Of a DNA stretch of 64,000 bases, positions 48,538 through 59,193 are shown piece after piece. Under the pieces are notes generated by a model. It did not search any database and was not told where the DNA came from. It worked only from the letters and a program-made list of their open reading frames with translations. How positions within the stretch are numbered: the first letter of the stretch is position 1; the number at the start of each line of letters is the position of its first letter. A program made the position numbers and the translations under genes. The stretch covers positions 731,387-795,386 of the forward strand of contig NZ_CAMXCM010000001.1 of NCBI RefSeq assembly GCF_947179015.1. The letters run 5' to 3'. Origin of the DNA: Commensalibacter communis. GTDB taxonomy: Bacteria; Pseudomonadota; Alphaproteobacteria; Acetobacterales; Acetobacteraceae.

Positions 48538-49843
48538 TTATAAGGGGGTAGATGAGTAAATAATGACTTGTTCAGCAACCAGTTTAATTAATGGGATTTC
48601 TTTGCTGAGTTCCTGACTATCTTGATAAGGTTTATAACGTTCGACATTACCTTCTTTACTATGAACCAAGGCGTTACGTGTTCGATAGATACGCTGTGCT
48701 AGATGATGATAAAAACCTTCTGTATCTTTAAAAGAAACTGTTGGGGCATGGCTAAAACTAATTTTATTTTTCAAGAAATATTCAATTTGTTCGGAACTTA
48801 ATCTTTTTTGTAACTCATCTCTATCGATAAATTTCTTTAAAACAAGTTTCAAAGATTCTAATTCATTGCCTTGACCATTTTCTTTGCAATTCCTTGTTTT
48901 TTTTAATAAAGTCAATCACTTCATCCAGCTCGTTATTATTTTTATAAGAAAAGTTGGGATGAGTAATTTTGTTTTGAAATTCTTTTCGTAAATTTTCATT
49001 AAAAACTTCATCAAAAAAATATTCTAGAACATGATAGTAAGAGAGGTATTGTGCAAAAGGTTCATTTGAAGATAACGCTAGAGAGTACTAGTCTATAATA
49101 TGATTTCTATAAATACGGTGGGGAGCAGAGGAAAATTTATTTAAATTTTGTCTTTCGTCTTCTACAAAAGTATTTTGCTTGAGAACATCAAACATACTTA
49201 GATAATATGCGCAAGATGTATTATTATTTATCATAACCTGGAAAATAAAAGTTTCCGTAAGTTTTTGTAAATCTTGAAGAGACATACTGTCTATAGTGGT
49301 TATTTTTATGGTTAAAGTTTGAAAAAGTTGCCTTAACATATAAAAATTAAATTGAAAAAAATCATTTATTTCATACTCATTAAAATATTCACCTAGCATA
49401 CTATGAATACTTTGCTCGTCTAACTCCATTTGTTTATTATCATATAATATTTTAAAATGATTGAGTGTTAATAAACTATATTCTGTTGATTGAGAGCTAA
49501 TCTCATATCGAATATTATTGATTTTATCATTTATATAATAGTCATTACCTAAAGAGAAAAATAACTTATTGGGGAAATAAACAGGTATTTCTATATGATG
49601 ATTAGAAAATAAAACAATTTCTTTTGAAATAGATAAAGTTTTTAATTTATTATAAATTATAGATAAATTTTTAGACAAATTTTTAACTTTGTCTTTATGC
49701 TGGTACAGAAAAGCCTCTTCGAAATCTATAATGTTTTTATTATCATACTCTTCGAAAGTTTCTTCAAAATGTTCTTCGAATTGTTCTTTTATAATTCCTT
49801 GTATTATAAAGTCTATTAATTCTTTTAATGAATATAATTCCAT
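48538..49843 (-). pseudogene. Broken HEPN-domain gene (amber stop plus frameshift)
   Basis: Three minus-strand fragments make one gene. Fragment 1 runs from ATG 49843, behind the excellent ribosome binding site GGAGGGAG, for 251 codons to TAG at 49088-49090. The same frame continues without a break (YSLALSSNEPFAQYLSYYH...) to an A8 run (forward T8, 48897-48904). Removing one A there joins it to the last 120 or so codons. The total is 434 residues. The C-terminus holds RIYRTRNALVHS (48661-48678 region), the R-x4-H motif of HEPN ribonucleases. N-terminal part unknown, acidic and AT-rich. A defence or toxin role is inferred. Confidence 0.7.
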
Positions 49844-49877
49844 CACTCCCTCCCACAATCACCCTTGAATAACAAAA

Positions 49878-50558
49878 TTACTTAGTGACTACTTTTTCTG
49901 CCAAGTTAGATAGTTCCAATAGTGTATTCGCAACAAGTGTCGCTTGCTCACCAACTTCAGGCTTACTATATCCCCATGCTGCAAAAACACTCCCTGCAAC
50001 TTTAGCATTCTTGGCAACGAGGATATCGTTAATATGATCCCCAACCATCACGGTTTTCGTTGGATCAGCATTCAGCATTTTCATAATGCCTTCTAAATGG
50101 CATGCATGTGGTTTCTTATCTTCAAACAAATCCCCACCGCCAACAGCATCAAAAAAATGATCGATTTTAAGTTGCTCTAAGATTTGTTGCGCAGCACTGG
50201 TAATTTTATTCGTGCAAAGCGCTATCTTCCAACCAAGTGTTTGGAACTCTTCCATTACTTGCACGGCACCGTCAAAAGGTTTGGAATAATCAGTGGAGTG
50301 CTCAACATAATAGGTAATGAACCGATCGGTAGCTTCTTGAACATTAATTGTATCACCAGAACTTCCTGCATGGGATAATAATCGTTCAACTAAAACTTTG
50401 ATACCATCTCCAATCATTAGGCGGACATCTTGGTCGGTGACGGTCGGCAATTGGTAAGATTGCATTAAATAACGCGCACTATTGGACAGATCAGGTAAAC
50501 TATCAATTAATGTTCCATCCATATCAAACACAATCACAGGATTGGCACTATAATTCAT
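49878..50558 (-). CDS. gph: Phosphoglycolate phosphatase, HAD family
   Basis: 226 residues. HAD motif I VFDMDGTLIDSLPDL, motif II as LCTNK, the lysine in DLFEDKKPH, and motif III/IV as MVGDHINDILVAKNA. The alpha-helical cap between motifs I and II is of the Gph type. It removes phosphate from 2-phosphoglycolate formed in DNA repair or oxygenation. GAAAGGG precedes the ATG. Divergent from glmU with 78 bases between starts. Confidence 0.9.
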   Translation of the reverse strand: MNYSANPVIVFDMDGTLIDSLPDLSNSARYLMQSYQLPTVTDQDVRLMIGDGIKVLVERLLSHAGSSGDTINVQEATDRFITYYVEHSTDYSKPFDGAVQVMEEFQTLGWKIALCTNKITSAAQQILEQLKIDHFFDAVGGGDLFEDKKPHACHLEGIMKMLNADPTKTVMVGDHINDILVAKNAKVAGSVFAAWGYSKPEVGEQATLVANTLLELSNLAEKVVTK

Positions 50559-50636
50559 CGTTTTTCCCTTTCTAAAGTTACAAAATTGGTTATAAATGGA
50601 AATAAGAATATTCCTAATTTATTATTATGGCGAGTT

Positions 50637-51947
50637 ATGAGTAAATCCACAAACACTTTACCAGAATCTGTTGCAGTTATTTTAGCCGCAGGGATGGGAA
50701 CCCGTATGAGATCAGCCAAACCAAAGGCAATGCATCCTTTGGCTGGAAAACCAATGTTACGTTATCTGTTGGATAATGTTGAAAAAGTCTTTGACAAAGT
50801 TGTGGTTGTAGTAGGGCCGAATATGGATGAGGTCGCACAGCTGGCAGCTCCTCATCAAGTTGTGGTTCAAGAACATCGCCTTGGGACTGCTCATGCAGCT
50901 ATACAGGCAGAAGAGTATTTTGGAAACGGAACCGTTACCATTCTTTATGCTGATAATCCATTAGTAAGCAAAAAAACGTTAAAAAAGATTCTTGAATGCC
51001 AGCAACAACGTGATGTTGATATGGTATTAATGGCAATGGAATGCGAAGATCCTAAGTCTTATGGTCGCATCATCGAGAAAAAAGGGTGGGTGCGTCGTAT
51101 TGTTGAAACTGCAGATGCAACCGAAGAAGAAAAGCAAATCCATCTTTGTAATGCAGGCGTAATTTGTGCCAAGGTCAGTTCGTTTAAATATTGGTTGCGT
51201 CAGATAGAAAATAAAAATAGTAAAAAAGAATATTATCTTGTTGATGCGGTTGCTATTGCAGTGAACGAAGGTAAACATATCAAAGCCCTTCGTGCATCAG
51301 AGGCTGAGTTAAGTGGGATTAACTCTAAATCAGAATTAGCCGTTGCCGAACAGATTGTTCAACAAAAACTTCGTAAAAAAGCGATGGATAATGGGGTAAC
51401 AATGCTTGCTCCTGAAACTGTTTTTTTATCTGCTGATACAATATTGGGCGAGGATGTTTTAATTTATCCTCATGTTGTTTTTGGTCCAAAGGTTCATGTT
51501 CATGCTGGTGCAGAAATCCGATCTTTCAGCCATCTAGAAGGCTGTGAGGTTAAAGAAGATGCCGTCGTTGGTCCTTATGCACGCTTACGTCCCAATGCAG
51601 TTATTGGCAAAGATGCTCATGTTGGAAATTTTGTTGAATTAAAAGCAACGACATTGGGGGAAGGTGCCAAAGTTAATCATCTTACCTATTTAGGAGATGC
51701 CGTTGTTGGTCGAAAGACAAATGTGGGTGCGGGAACGATTACGTGCAATTATGATGGTGTCAATAAACATCAAACTATTATCGGAGAAGAAGCCTTTATT
51801 GGGTCAGATGCTATTTTAGTGGCTCCTGTAGAAATTGGTAATAAAAGTTTAATTGCAGCAGGCAGTGTTATCACTGAGAATGTTCCCGAGAATGCTTTGG
51901 CTTTTGGCAGAGCACGACAAGTAAACAAAAAGAAAACAACGAAATAG
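50637..51947 (+). CDS. glmU: Bifunctional GlcNAc-1-P uridyltransferase / GlcN-1-P acetyltransferase
   Basis: Makes UDP-GlcNAc for peptidoglycan and lipopolysaccharide, 436 residues from ATG 50637 (the frame extends 17 codons upstream without homology). Pyrophosphorylase domain: ILAAGMGTRMRSAKPKAMHPLAGKP, then LYADNPLV. The left-handed beta-helix acetyltransferase domain starts near residue 250 with hexapeptide repeats and ends with the conserved NVGAGTITCNYDG and FIGSDAILVAPV. Followed by glmS after 29 bases. Confidence 0.96.
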   Translation: MSKSTNTLPESVAVILAAGMGTRMRSAKPKAMHPLAGKPMLRYLLDNVEKVFDKVVVVVGPNMDEVAQLAAPHQVVVQEHRLGTAHAAIQAEEYFGNGTVTILYADNPLVSKKTLKKILECQQQRDVDMVLMAMECEDPKSYGRIIEKKGWVRRIVETADATEEEKQIHLCNAGVICAKVSSFKYWLRQIENKNSKKEYYLVDAVAIAVNEGKHIKALRASEAELSGINSKSELAVAEQIVQQKLRKKAMDNGVTMLAPETVFLSADTILGEDVLIYPHVVFGPKVHVHAGAEIRSFSHLEGCEVKEDAVVGPYARLRPNAVIGKDAHVGNFVELKATTLGEGAKVNHLTYLGDAVVGRKTNVGAGTITCNYDGVNKHQTIIGEEAFIGSDAILVAPVEIGNKSLIAAGSVITENVPENALAFGRARQVNKKKTTK

Positions 51948-51976
51948 AGCGTCAAGAAAATAGGAGATACAAACTT

Positions 51977-53800
51977 ATGTGTGGAATTGTTGGGATTTTA
52001 GGAAAGCAATCTGCTGTACCCATTATTATTGAAGCTCTGCGTCGTTTAGAATATCGTGGATATGATTCCGCAGGCGTGGCAACGATTAATAATCACCATA
52101 TTGATAAAAGACGTGCTTCGGGCAAGTTGGATAACCTTGCCAAAGTGTTAGAGAATAATGCTTTATCAGGAAATACAGGGATTGGTCATACACGGTGGGC
52201 AACCCATGGTGCACCAACAGAACATAATGCGCATCCGCATGCAACTGATCGTGTCGCTGTGGTGCATAATGGCATTATTGAAAATCACGAAGAGTTAAAA
52301 AAAGAACTGATCGAGCTTGGTCAGGTTTTCAATAGTGAAACAGATAGTGAAACCATCGTTCAGCTTGTTGATTATCATTTAAAGCAAGGAAAAACACCCA
52401 AAGAAGCTGCACATGCTACTTTGAAAAGATTAGAGGGTGCTTATGCTATTGCTATGATTTTCGCATGTGATGAAAATATGATGATTGGTGCCAGACATGG
52501 TGCCCCTTTGGTTGTCGGATTTGGCGAGGATGAAATGTATCTGGGTTCAGATAGCCTGGCTGTTGCACCAATGACCCGTAAGATTGCTTACATGCCTGAT
52601 GGGGTTTGGACTGTTCTATCCAGAAAAGGTGCAGAGTTTTTTGATATGGATGGTCAAACAGTTGAATGTCCTGTGCAAACAACTGCGTTAATGGCAGGTG
52701 CGATTGGCAAAGATGGATATCGCCATTATATGGAAAAAGAGCTTCATGAACATCCTGTCGTGATTGGGCAAACTTTGCGTCGTTTTGTTAACCCAGTGAC
52801 GCATAAAATTGAATTGCCTGATATGCCGTTTGATATGAAATCATTAAAGCGCGGCATTATCACAGCTTGTGGCTCTGCATTCTATGCTGGGGTTATTGGG
52901 CGTTATTGGTTAGAGGAAATTGCACGCTTACCTATCGACTTGGATGTTGCGAGTGAAATGCGTTATCGCAATCCTCCTTTTGATGAAGGTGGGATGGGAT
53001 TGTTGGTTTCTCAATCGGGGGAAACAGCGGATACGCTTGCAGCATTACGTTCTTTGAGAAATGCAGGGCAAAATATCATTTCTGTATTAAACAATGAACA
53101 TAGTTCCATGGCACGGGAAAGCGATGTCGTTCTTGGGATGGATGCTGGAGTTGAAATTGCGGTGGCATCGACGAAAGCATTTACGGCTCAGTTGACTGTA
53201 TTGGCGTGTTTAACCTTGGTAATGGGACAGGAAAGAGGAACCATTACTTCTGAATATATCGATGAGTGTCTGACAGCGTTAATTGATTTGCCAAGCCGTG
53301 TTGCCGAGATTTTGCAAATGCAAGAGCAAATACAAAAAATGGCGCATATCATTTCTCAAGTTCAAAGTGTCATTTATCTAGGACGCGGCATTATGTTCCC
53401 TGTGGCAATGGAAGGGGCTTTGAAACTCAAGGAAATTTCTTATATTCACGCCGATGCATATGCTGCTGGGGAAATGAAGCATGGTCCGATTGCCTTAATT
53501 GACAACACAGTGCCTGTGATTTCTTTGTTACCTTCTGGACCTTTATTTGAAAAAACTTTGTCAAATTTGCAAGAGGCCAAAGCCAGAGGTGGTCGTATCT
53601 TGGTCTTTACAGATGTTAAGGGTGCAGAGCGCGTCAAGGGAATTGCTGAACAAATTGTTGTTCTTCCTACGGTGCATTCTTTTGTAACGCCACCGCTTTA
53701 TACGGTTCCTGTACAAATGCTGGCTTATGAAGCTGCTTTACTTAAGGGAACAGATGTCGATCAACCGAGAAACTTAGCAAAATCTGTGACAGTTGAGTAA
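51977..53800 (+). CDS. glmS: Glutamine--fructose-6-phosphate aminotransferase
   Basis: First step of hexosamine synthesis, 607 residues. The start codon is followed by the catalytic cysteine (MCGIVGILGK). The glutaminase domain has TRWATHGAPTEHNAHPH; the isomerase domain holds two SIS modules: GSAFYAGVIG with VSQSGETADTLAAL, and the C-terminal HGPIALID and QPRNLAKSVTVE end. With glmU it forms a UDP-GlcNAc operon, ended by a strong terminator. No glmS ribozyme was seen. Confidence 0.97.
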   Translation: MCGIVGILGKQSAVPIIIEALRRLEYRGYDSAGVATINNHHIDKRRASGKLDNLAKVLENNALSGNTGIGHTRWATHGAPTEHNAHPHATDRVAVVHNGIIENHEELKKELIELGQVFNSETDSETIVQLVDYHLKQGKTPKEAAHATLKRLEGAYAIAMIFACDENMMIGARHGAPLVVGFGEDEMYLGSDSLAVAPMTRKIAYMPDGVWTVLSRKGAEFFDMDGQTVECPVQTTALMAGAIGKDGYRHYMEKELHEHPVVIGQTLRRFVNPVTHKIELPDMPFDMKSLKRGIITACGSAFYAGVIGRYWLEEIARLPIDLDVASEMRYRNPPFDEGGMGLLVSQSGETADTLAALRSLRNAGQNIISVLNNEHSSMARESDVVLGMDAGVEIAVASTKAFTAQLTVLACLTLVMGQERGTITSEYIDECLTALIDLPSRVAEILQMQEQIQKMAHIISQVQSVIYLGRGIMFPVAMEGALKLKEISYIHADAYAAGEMKHGPIALIDNTVPVISLLPSGPLFEKTLSNLQEAKARGGRILVFTDVKGAERVKGIAEQIVVLPTVHSFVTPPLYTVPVQMLAYEAALLKGTDVDQPRNLAKSVTVE

Positions 53801-53817
53801 TTTTTTAATCAAAGAAG

Positions 53818-53858
53818 ACTTGTTATTTTTATTTAATATATGAATAACAAGTTTTTTT
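53818..53858 (+). terminator. Rho-independent terminator after glmS
   Basis: 10-bp stem ACTTGTTATT / AATAACAAGT, a 15-nt AT-rich loop and a run of seven T, beginning 18 bases after the glmS stop. Very clear. Confidence 0.85.
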
Positions 53859-53991
53859 AGTAACGCTTCATAAATTAAATAATATCTAAAGAATATCAAT
53901 AGATTTTATTTAAATTTTGATTTTTTTTACATAATATCAGTGATAGTAAAGAAAACTCTTAATTTATTTTATCAATGAAGCGATTATAGCG

Positions 53992-55269
53992 ATGGTGCAA
54001 AAAGAAATTTCCAATGATATGCCTCAATGGCGTTCTTCTGATACCGTTTGGATGCTCAGCCTTTATGGCACTGCAATTGGAGCAGGAGTATTATTCCTAC
54101 CGATTAATGCTGCTGCGGGTGGATTAATCCCTTTACTTGTTTTGGCAATTCTTGCTTTTCCGATGACTTTTTTTGCACATCGAGCATTATGTCGATTTGT
54201 TCTTTCAGGCAATTCAGCCAATAATGATATTACCGAAGTTGTCGAAGAAAAATTCGGCAAGCAGATGGGATATTTAATTACGTTATTATATTTTTTTGCA
54301 ATCTATCCAATTTTACTTGTTTATAGTGTCAGCATTACCAATACAGTCATTAGTTTTATTCAAAATCAACTACACATGACTCCACCGTCTAGGATACTTG
54401 TTTCTTTTTTATTAATAAGTTTCTTGATTATAATTGTTCAATTTGGGGAGTATTTGATTGTCCGTGTGATGTCAACGTTGGTTTATCCCTTTGTTGCTGT
54501 ATTGATGCTGATTGCTTTATATTTAATTCCGCATTGGACGGGGGATATATTCCAACATATTGACTTATCTGGCGCCACAAAAAGTGGAGGCAGTGGATTA
54601 TTAGTAACGTTATGGTTGATTATTCCTGTAGCTGTTTTTTCGTTTAATCATTCTCCGATTATTTCTTCTTTGGCGGTTGCTAAACGTAAAGAATATGGAG
54701 AGTGTGCAGAGCAAAAATGCTCAAAAATCATTCAGTATAGTAATATCATGATGGTTATTACTGTGTTATTCTTTGTGTTCAGCTGTGCATTATGTTTAAG
54801 CCCTGCTAATTTACAAGAAGCAAAAGCAGAGAATATTTCTATTCTTTCCTATTTGGCTAATCATTTTAAAACACCATTTTTAGATTGGGTTGCGCCTATT
54901 GTTGCCTTTATCGCCATTTCAAAATCTTTCTTGGGGCATTACCTTGGGGCAAGAGAAGGATTCAATGGTGTCGTTTTGAAATCAATGCATTATTTTGGGA
55001 AGACTGCCGAAGAAAAAACACTGAATAAATGTGCTTTGCTTTTCATGTTTATTACAGCATGGATTGTTGCAGCGTTAAATCCAAGTGTTTTAGGAATGAT
55101 TGAATCTATTGGCGGTCCGATATTAGCAATGATTTTATTTCTTATGCCGATGTATGCCATCCATACTGTTCCTTCTTTAGAACGCTACAGAGGGAAAATA
55201 AGTAATATCTTTATTGTTGTGATGGGATGTATTGCGATATCAGCAGCGGTTTATAAACTATTTATATAG
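53992..55269 (+). CDS. Amino acid/H+ symporter, HAAAP (SdaC/TdcC-like) family
   Basis: 425 residues with about eleven transmembrane helices. The start MVQKEISNDM precedes a conserved SSDTVWMLSLYGTAIGAGVLFLPINAA stretch, the family's first helix, and ENISILSYLANHF with APIVAFIAISKSFLGHYLGAREG in the later third. Relatives import serine, threonine or aromatic amino acids; the substrate here is unknown. A close paralogue begins at 62,977. The 192-base upstream gap holds the glmS terminator and AT-rich promoter DNA. Confidence 0.88.
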   Translation: MVQKEISNDMPQWRSSDTVWMLSLYGTAIGAGVLFLPINAAAGGLIPLLVLAILAFPMTFFAHRALCRFVLSGNSANNDITEVVEEKFGKQMGYLITLLYFFAIYPILLVYSVSITNTVISFIQNQLHMTPPSRILVSFLLISFLIIIVQFGEYLIVRVMSTLVYPFVAVLMLIALYLIPHWTGDIFQHIDLSGATKSGGSGLLVTLWLIIPVAVFSFNHSPIISSLAVAKRKEYGECAEQKCSKIIQYSNIMMVITVLFFVFSCALCLSPANLQEAKAENISILSYLANHFKTPFLDWVAPIVAFIAISKSFLGHYLGAREGFNGVVLKSMHYFGKTAEEKTLNKCALLFMFITAWIVAALNPSVLGMIESIGGPILAMILFLMPMYAIHTVPSLERYRGKISNIFIVVMGCIAISAAVYKLFI

Positions 55270-55280
55270 AAATATTTTGT

Positions 55281-55334
55281 AAAAAGAATGAAATTCTTAA
55301 TGATATAATATTATGTGATTATTTCATCCTTTTT
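55281..55334 (+). terminator. Possible terminator after the transporter
   Basis: AAAAAGAATGAAAT pairs with ATTTCATCCTTTTT (one mismatch), with a 26-base loop. The second arm ends in TTTTT. It starts 12 bases after the stop. The large loop lowers confidence. Confidence 0.4.
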
Positions 55335-55445
55335 ATGTATATATACCTGTTCTTTATACTTAATTGTAACATGGATTACTGTTTGATAAACTAGCCATAT
55401 CAACGACCAAGAAATTATTCATTCTTTAAGACTAAGGAAATAACA

Positions 55446-55889
55446 ATGAGCCGTTTAGAAGTAACTGAAAAAATTATTACTGCAAAAGTAACTCAAGGTC
55501 TGAAATGGGCAGATGTTGCTAAAAAAGTTGGGCGCAGCAAAGAGTGGGTAACGGCAGCATGTTTAGGGCAAATGACTTGCAACGAAAAACAAGCTTCTGT
55601 AATTGCTGAGATTTTTAATTTAACAGAAAATGAAAAAAAATGGCTGATGGTAACGCCTTACAGAGGCAGCTTACCAACAGTTGTTCCCACAGATCCAACA
55701 ATTTATCGCTTTTATGAATTGGTAAATGTTTATGGCACGACATTCAAAGAGCTTATTCACGAAGAGTTTGGTGATGGCATTATGAGTGCAATTGATTTTA
55801 AAATGGATTTAAAACGTGAAAATGATCCCAATGGAGATCGCGTTAATATTGTGATGAGTGGTAAATTTTTACCTTATAAAGAATACTAA
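55446..55889 (+). CDS. cynS: Cyanate hydratase (cyanase)
   Basis: Converts cyanate and bicarbonate to ammonia and CO2; forms a decamer. 147 residues, full length. The N-terminal helix-turn-helix-like part has GLKWADVAKKVGRSKEWVTAACLGQ. The catalytic domain has YRFYELVNVYGTTFKELIHEEFGDGIMSAIDF, with the catalytic arginine, glutamate and serine visible. AAGGAAATAACA precedes the ATG. No cynR or carbonic anhydrase gene is adjacent. In a host gut it would detoxify cyanate and give nitrogen. Confidence 0.95.
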   Translation: MSRLEVTEKIITAKVTQGLKWADVAKKVGRSKEWVTAACLGQMTCNEKQASVIAEIFNLTENEKKWLMVTPYRGSLPTVVPTDPTIYRFYELVNVYGTTFKELIHEEFGDGIMSAIDFKMDLKRENDPNGDRVNIVMSGKFLPYKEY

Positions 55890-55921
55890 ATAATTAGCAG
55901 CTTTGAATTATTTTATTAAAG

Positions 55922-55948
55922 TAAAGTTGGCAGTATAAGCCAACTTTA
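55922..55948. terminator. Bidirectional terminator between cynS and the aldo-keto reductase
   Basis: Perfect 10-bp stem TAAAGTTGGC / GCCAACTTTA, 7-nt loop AGTATAA, between two convergent genes. A- and T-rich flanks on both sides allow it to work on either strand. Confidence 0.8.
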
Positions 55949-55968
55949 TTATGAGATATAAAATATAT

Positions 55969-56970
<1,002 letters not shown>

Positions 56971-57172
56971 TTATAATGAAATTATTTTAGTATAGAAATA
57001 CTTATAGCATGCGGTAGTGGGTAGGATTAGTCAGATTATTTTACATATTATAATGAATATATTTCATGAATAAAACTTTGAGTGGTGCGTATATTTATTC
57101 AATTTAGATATATAAATATCGTTAACAATTTAATATAATTACCTAATGGATTATAGGTAAAGGGTTTTATGA

Positions 57173-59089
57173 ATGGATATTACGCCAAGTATAGTTGCTG
57201 GCTGGGCAGTGCAAGCTGGTATCAGAAAAGTTGTTGATACATCAATAGATAAAGCTATTAAAACAAAGTGGAAAAGTATTTTTTCCAAAGGGAAAACAAT
57301 TGTAGAACAATTATCTCAACAAGAAACCTATGACATTTACTTAGAAAAACATCTTTATTCTACGATGAAAATGAGGACTATTCATAGTGCTGATAAAGAT
57401 GTTTTGTTAAATGAAATTTATCACCCATTAGCAATAAAAGATCGAGAGAATAGTCTATTAATTGAAGATGGGTTTGTTTATGAAAATAATGAAATTATCA
57501 ATATTATTGGATATGCAGGGCAGGGTAAAAGCACAATTTTAAGAAAGATCTTTTTAGAAGCACTGACATACGGCAAGAAAATTCCATTTTTTATGGAGTT
57601 ACGAAGGATTGAAAGTGATGATATTATTAAGAGTTTAAATTTAATTTTAAATCAATTACGAGTTGAAGCTAAACAAGAAGATATAGAGAATTTATTAGAA
57701 AGTGGTAATATATTATTGCTTCTTGATGGTTTTGACGAGGTTAAGACAGAGTATAGAAATCAATTACTAAAAGAAATATTCTATCTGAATAAAAAATATA
57801 ATACTCAAATTATTATAACCAGCCGACATGACACAGAAATATGTCGAGAGGCGGGAGTTTGTAATTTTTATGTAGAACCTATCAAGAAAACCGATATTAT
57901 TGCCATTATTGAAAAATTAGATCATTATCAAAATACAGATGTAAAAGACTATTTCAATATATCAGAGATATTAGAAAACAACCAAAGTTTGGTTGAAACG
58001 ATTAATACACCGTTACTAGCAACATTATTTTATATTTGTTATCCTCATTTAGATAGTATCCCTGAAAATACGATTGATTTTTACGATCGTTTGTTCGTTA
58101 CTTTATATTTACATCATGATAAATCTAAAAATTATACGAGGGAGAAAAAAGCCAATTTAGATAAAAATCAAGCATATCAATGCTTTTGTGCCTTATGTTT
58201 TTTGTCTATTTATGAAAACCAATATGATTTCACGGAAACTTCAATCCTTGAATATATGAAAAACGCTGTTAAATTAATAAATATTTATGATGTTTCTGCT
58301 GAAGCAATTATTGAGGATTTTATCGGTATAACTAGTATTATTCAACGGGACGGATATAATTATATTATTTTCTTACATAAATCTGTTCAAGAATATCATG
58401 CAGCTCAATTTATAAAATTTTTATCTATAGATATAAAAAAAACCATCTATATTCAAATTCAACGGCATATAAGAAAAAGTAGAACTTTGTATCCTGTAAT
58501 AAAATATTTATATAATTTTGATAAAAATGATACTTTGAATATGATTTTTATACCTTTATTTAAAAGGGTTGAATTATATAATTATAGAGAAAATAAAAAA
58601 CAAATTATTGATAAATTTTATACTAATATAATAGGAAATTTATATACTGGTATTGATAGTATTTATATAGAAGATAAAAAAAATATGAATAATGTTTATG
58701 GTCTTGATGATTATATGTTTTTTCCAGAAATCTATAAGGAATATAATACATACAATTGTTTATTTAGTTTATTTATATATATTAAAGAAAAAACTAATTT
58801 TCATTTTAATTTTTTTATTCTTAATCTAGGAAAATATAATTTTTCAGCTGATGTTATTGAGTTATGTGATGATTTTACAAATGATGTTAATGACATTTTA
58901 ATACGAGGTACATGTAAAATTATATCTATCAAAGAATTGCTTTACCATCTAGGACAAGATAATTCTTGTAAAGAACAAATAGGTTTAATTATTGATGAAA
59001 TGTATGCTTTTTACATATCAGGTTTACAAAATTTGAAAAGAAATAATGACAATATTATGAGTGTGTTTAAATTAGAGAATAAAATGTGA
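57173..59089 (+). CDS. NACHT-domain STAND NTPase (bacterial NLR-like)
   Basis: 638 residues. Residues 1-70 form an uncharacterised helical N-terminal domain. The NACHT core has Walker A GYAGQGKST (113-121), Walker B ILLLLDGFDEV (180-190) with the acidic DGFDE typical of NACHT, IIITSRHD (sensor, 213-220), and FLHKSVQEYHAAQFIK near residue 405, a winged-helix hallmark of the NACHT clade. The last 200 residues are unrecognised, rich in Y, N, I and K; no leucine-rich or TPR repeats are obvious. Codon use is far more AT-rich than its neighbours, which suggests transfer. AGGTAAAGGG precedes ATG 57173. A role in phage defence is inferred from bNACHT/Avs proteins. Confidence 0.85.
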   Translation: MDITPSIVAGWAVQAGIRKVVDTSIDKAIKTKWKSIFSKGKTIVEQLSQQETYDIYLEKHLYSTMKMRTIHSADKDVLLNEIYHPLAIKDRENSLLIEDGFVYENNEIINIIGYAGQGKSTILRKIFLEALTYGKKIPFFMELRRIESDDIIKSLNLILNQLRVEAKQEDIENLLESGNILLLLDGFDEVKTEYRNQLLKEIFYLNKKYNTQIIITSRHDTEICREAGVCNFYVEPIKKTDIIAIIEKLDHYQNTDVKDYFNISEILENNQSLVETINTPLLATLFYICYPHLDSIPENTIDFYDRLFVTLYLHHDKSKNYTREKKANLDKNQAYQCFCALCFLSIYENQYDFTETSILEYMKNAVKLINIYDVSAEAIIEDFIGITSIIQRDGYNYIIFLHKSVQEYHAAQFIKFLSIDIKKTIYIQIQRHIRKSRTLYPVIKYLYNFDKNDTLNMIFIPLFKRVELYNYRENKKQIIDKFYTNIIGNLYTGIDSIYIEDKKNMNNVYGLDDYMFFPEIYKEYNTYNCLFSLFIYIKEKTNFHFNFFILNLGKYNFSADVIELCDDFTNDVNDILIRGTCKIISIKELLYHLGQDNSCKEQIGLIIDEMYAFYISGLQNLKRNNDNIMSVFKLENKM

Positions 59090-59110
59090 TATTAAGAATC
59101 AATTTCATTT

Positions 59111-59129
59111 GATATTGATAATCGTTCTT
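59111..59129 (+). promoter_or_regulatory. Fur box and promoter of the haem operon
   Basis: GATATTGATAATCGTTCTT agrees with the 19-base Fur consensus at 15 of 19 positions. It overlaps a TTGATA -35 element at 59115-59120, followed by a 17-base spacer and TTATAT at 59138-59143. Iron-loaded Fur would block RNA polymerase here, so hmuSTUV is expected to be induced by iron shortage. Start of the operon is 59194. Confidence 0.75.
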
Positions 59130-59193
59130 AATTATGCTTATATACCGTTCATTGAATATCAAACTTTAAAAGATAACCTATGGATGGTTTATA

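Noticed and set aside
51948-51976. glmS ribozyme or riboswitch before glmS
   Set aside because: The spacer is only 29 bases and has just a ribosome binding site; the ribozyme is a feature of Gram-positive bacteria.
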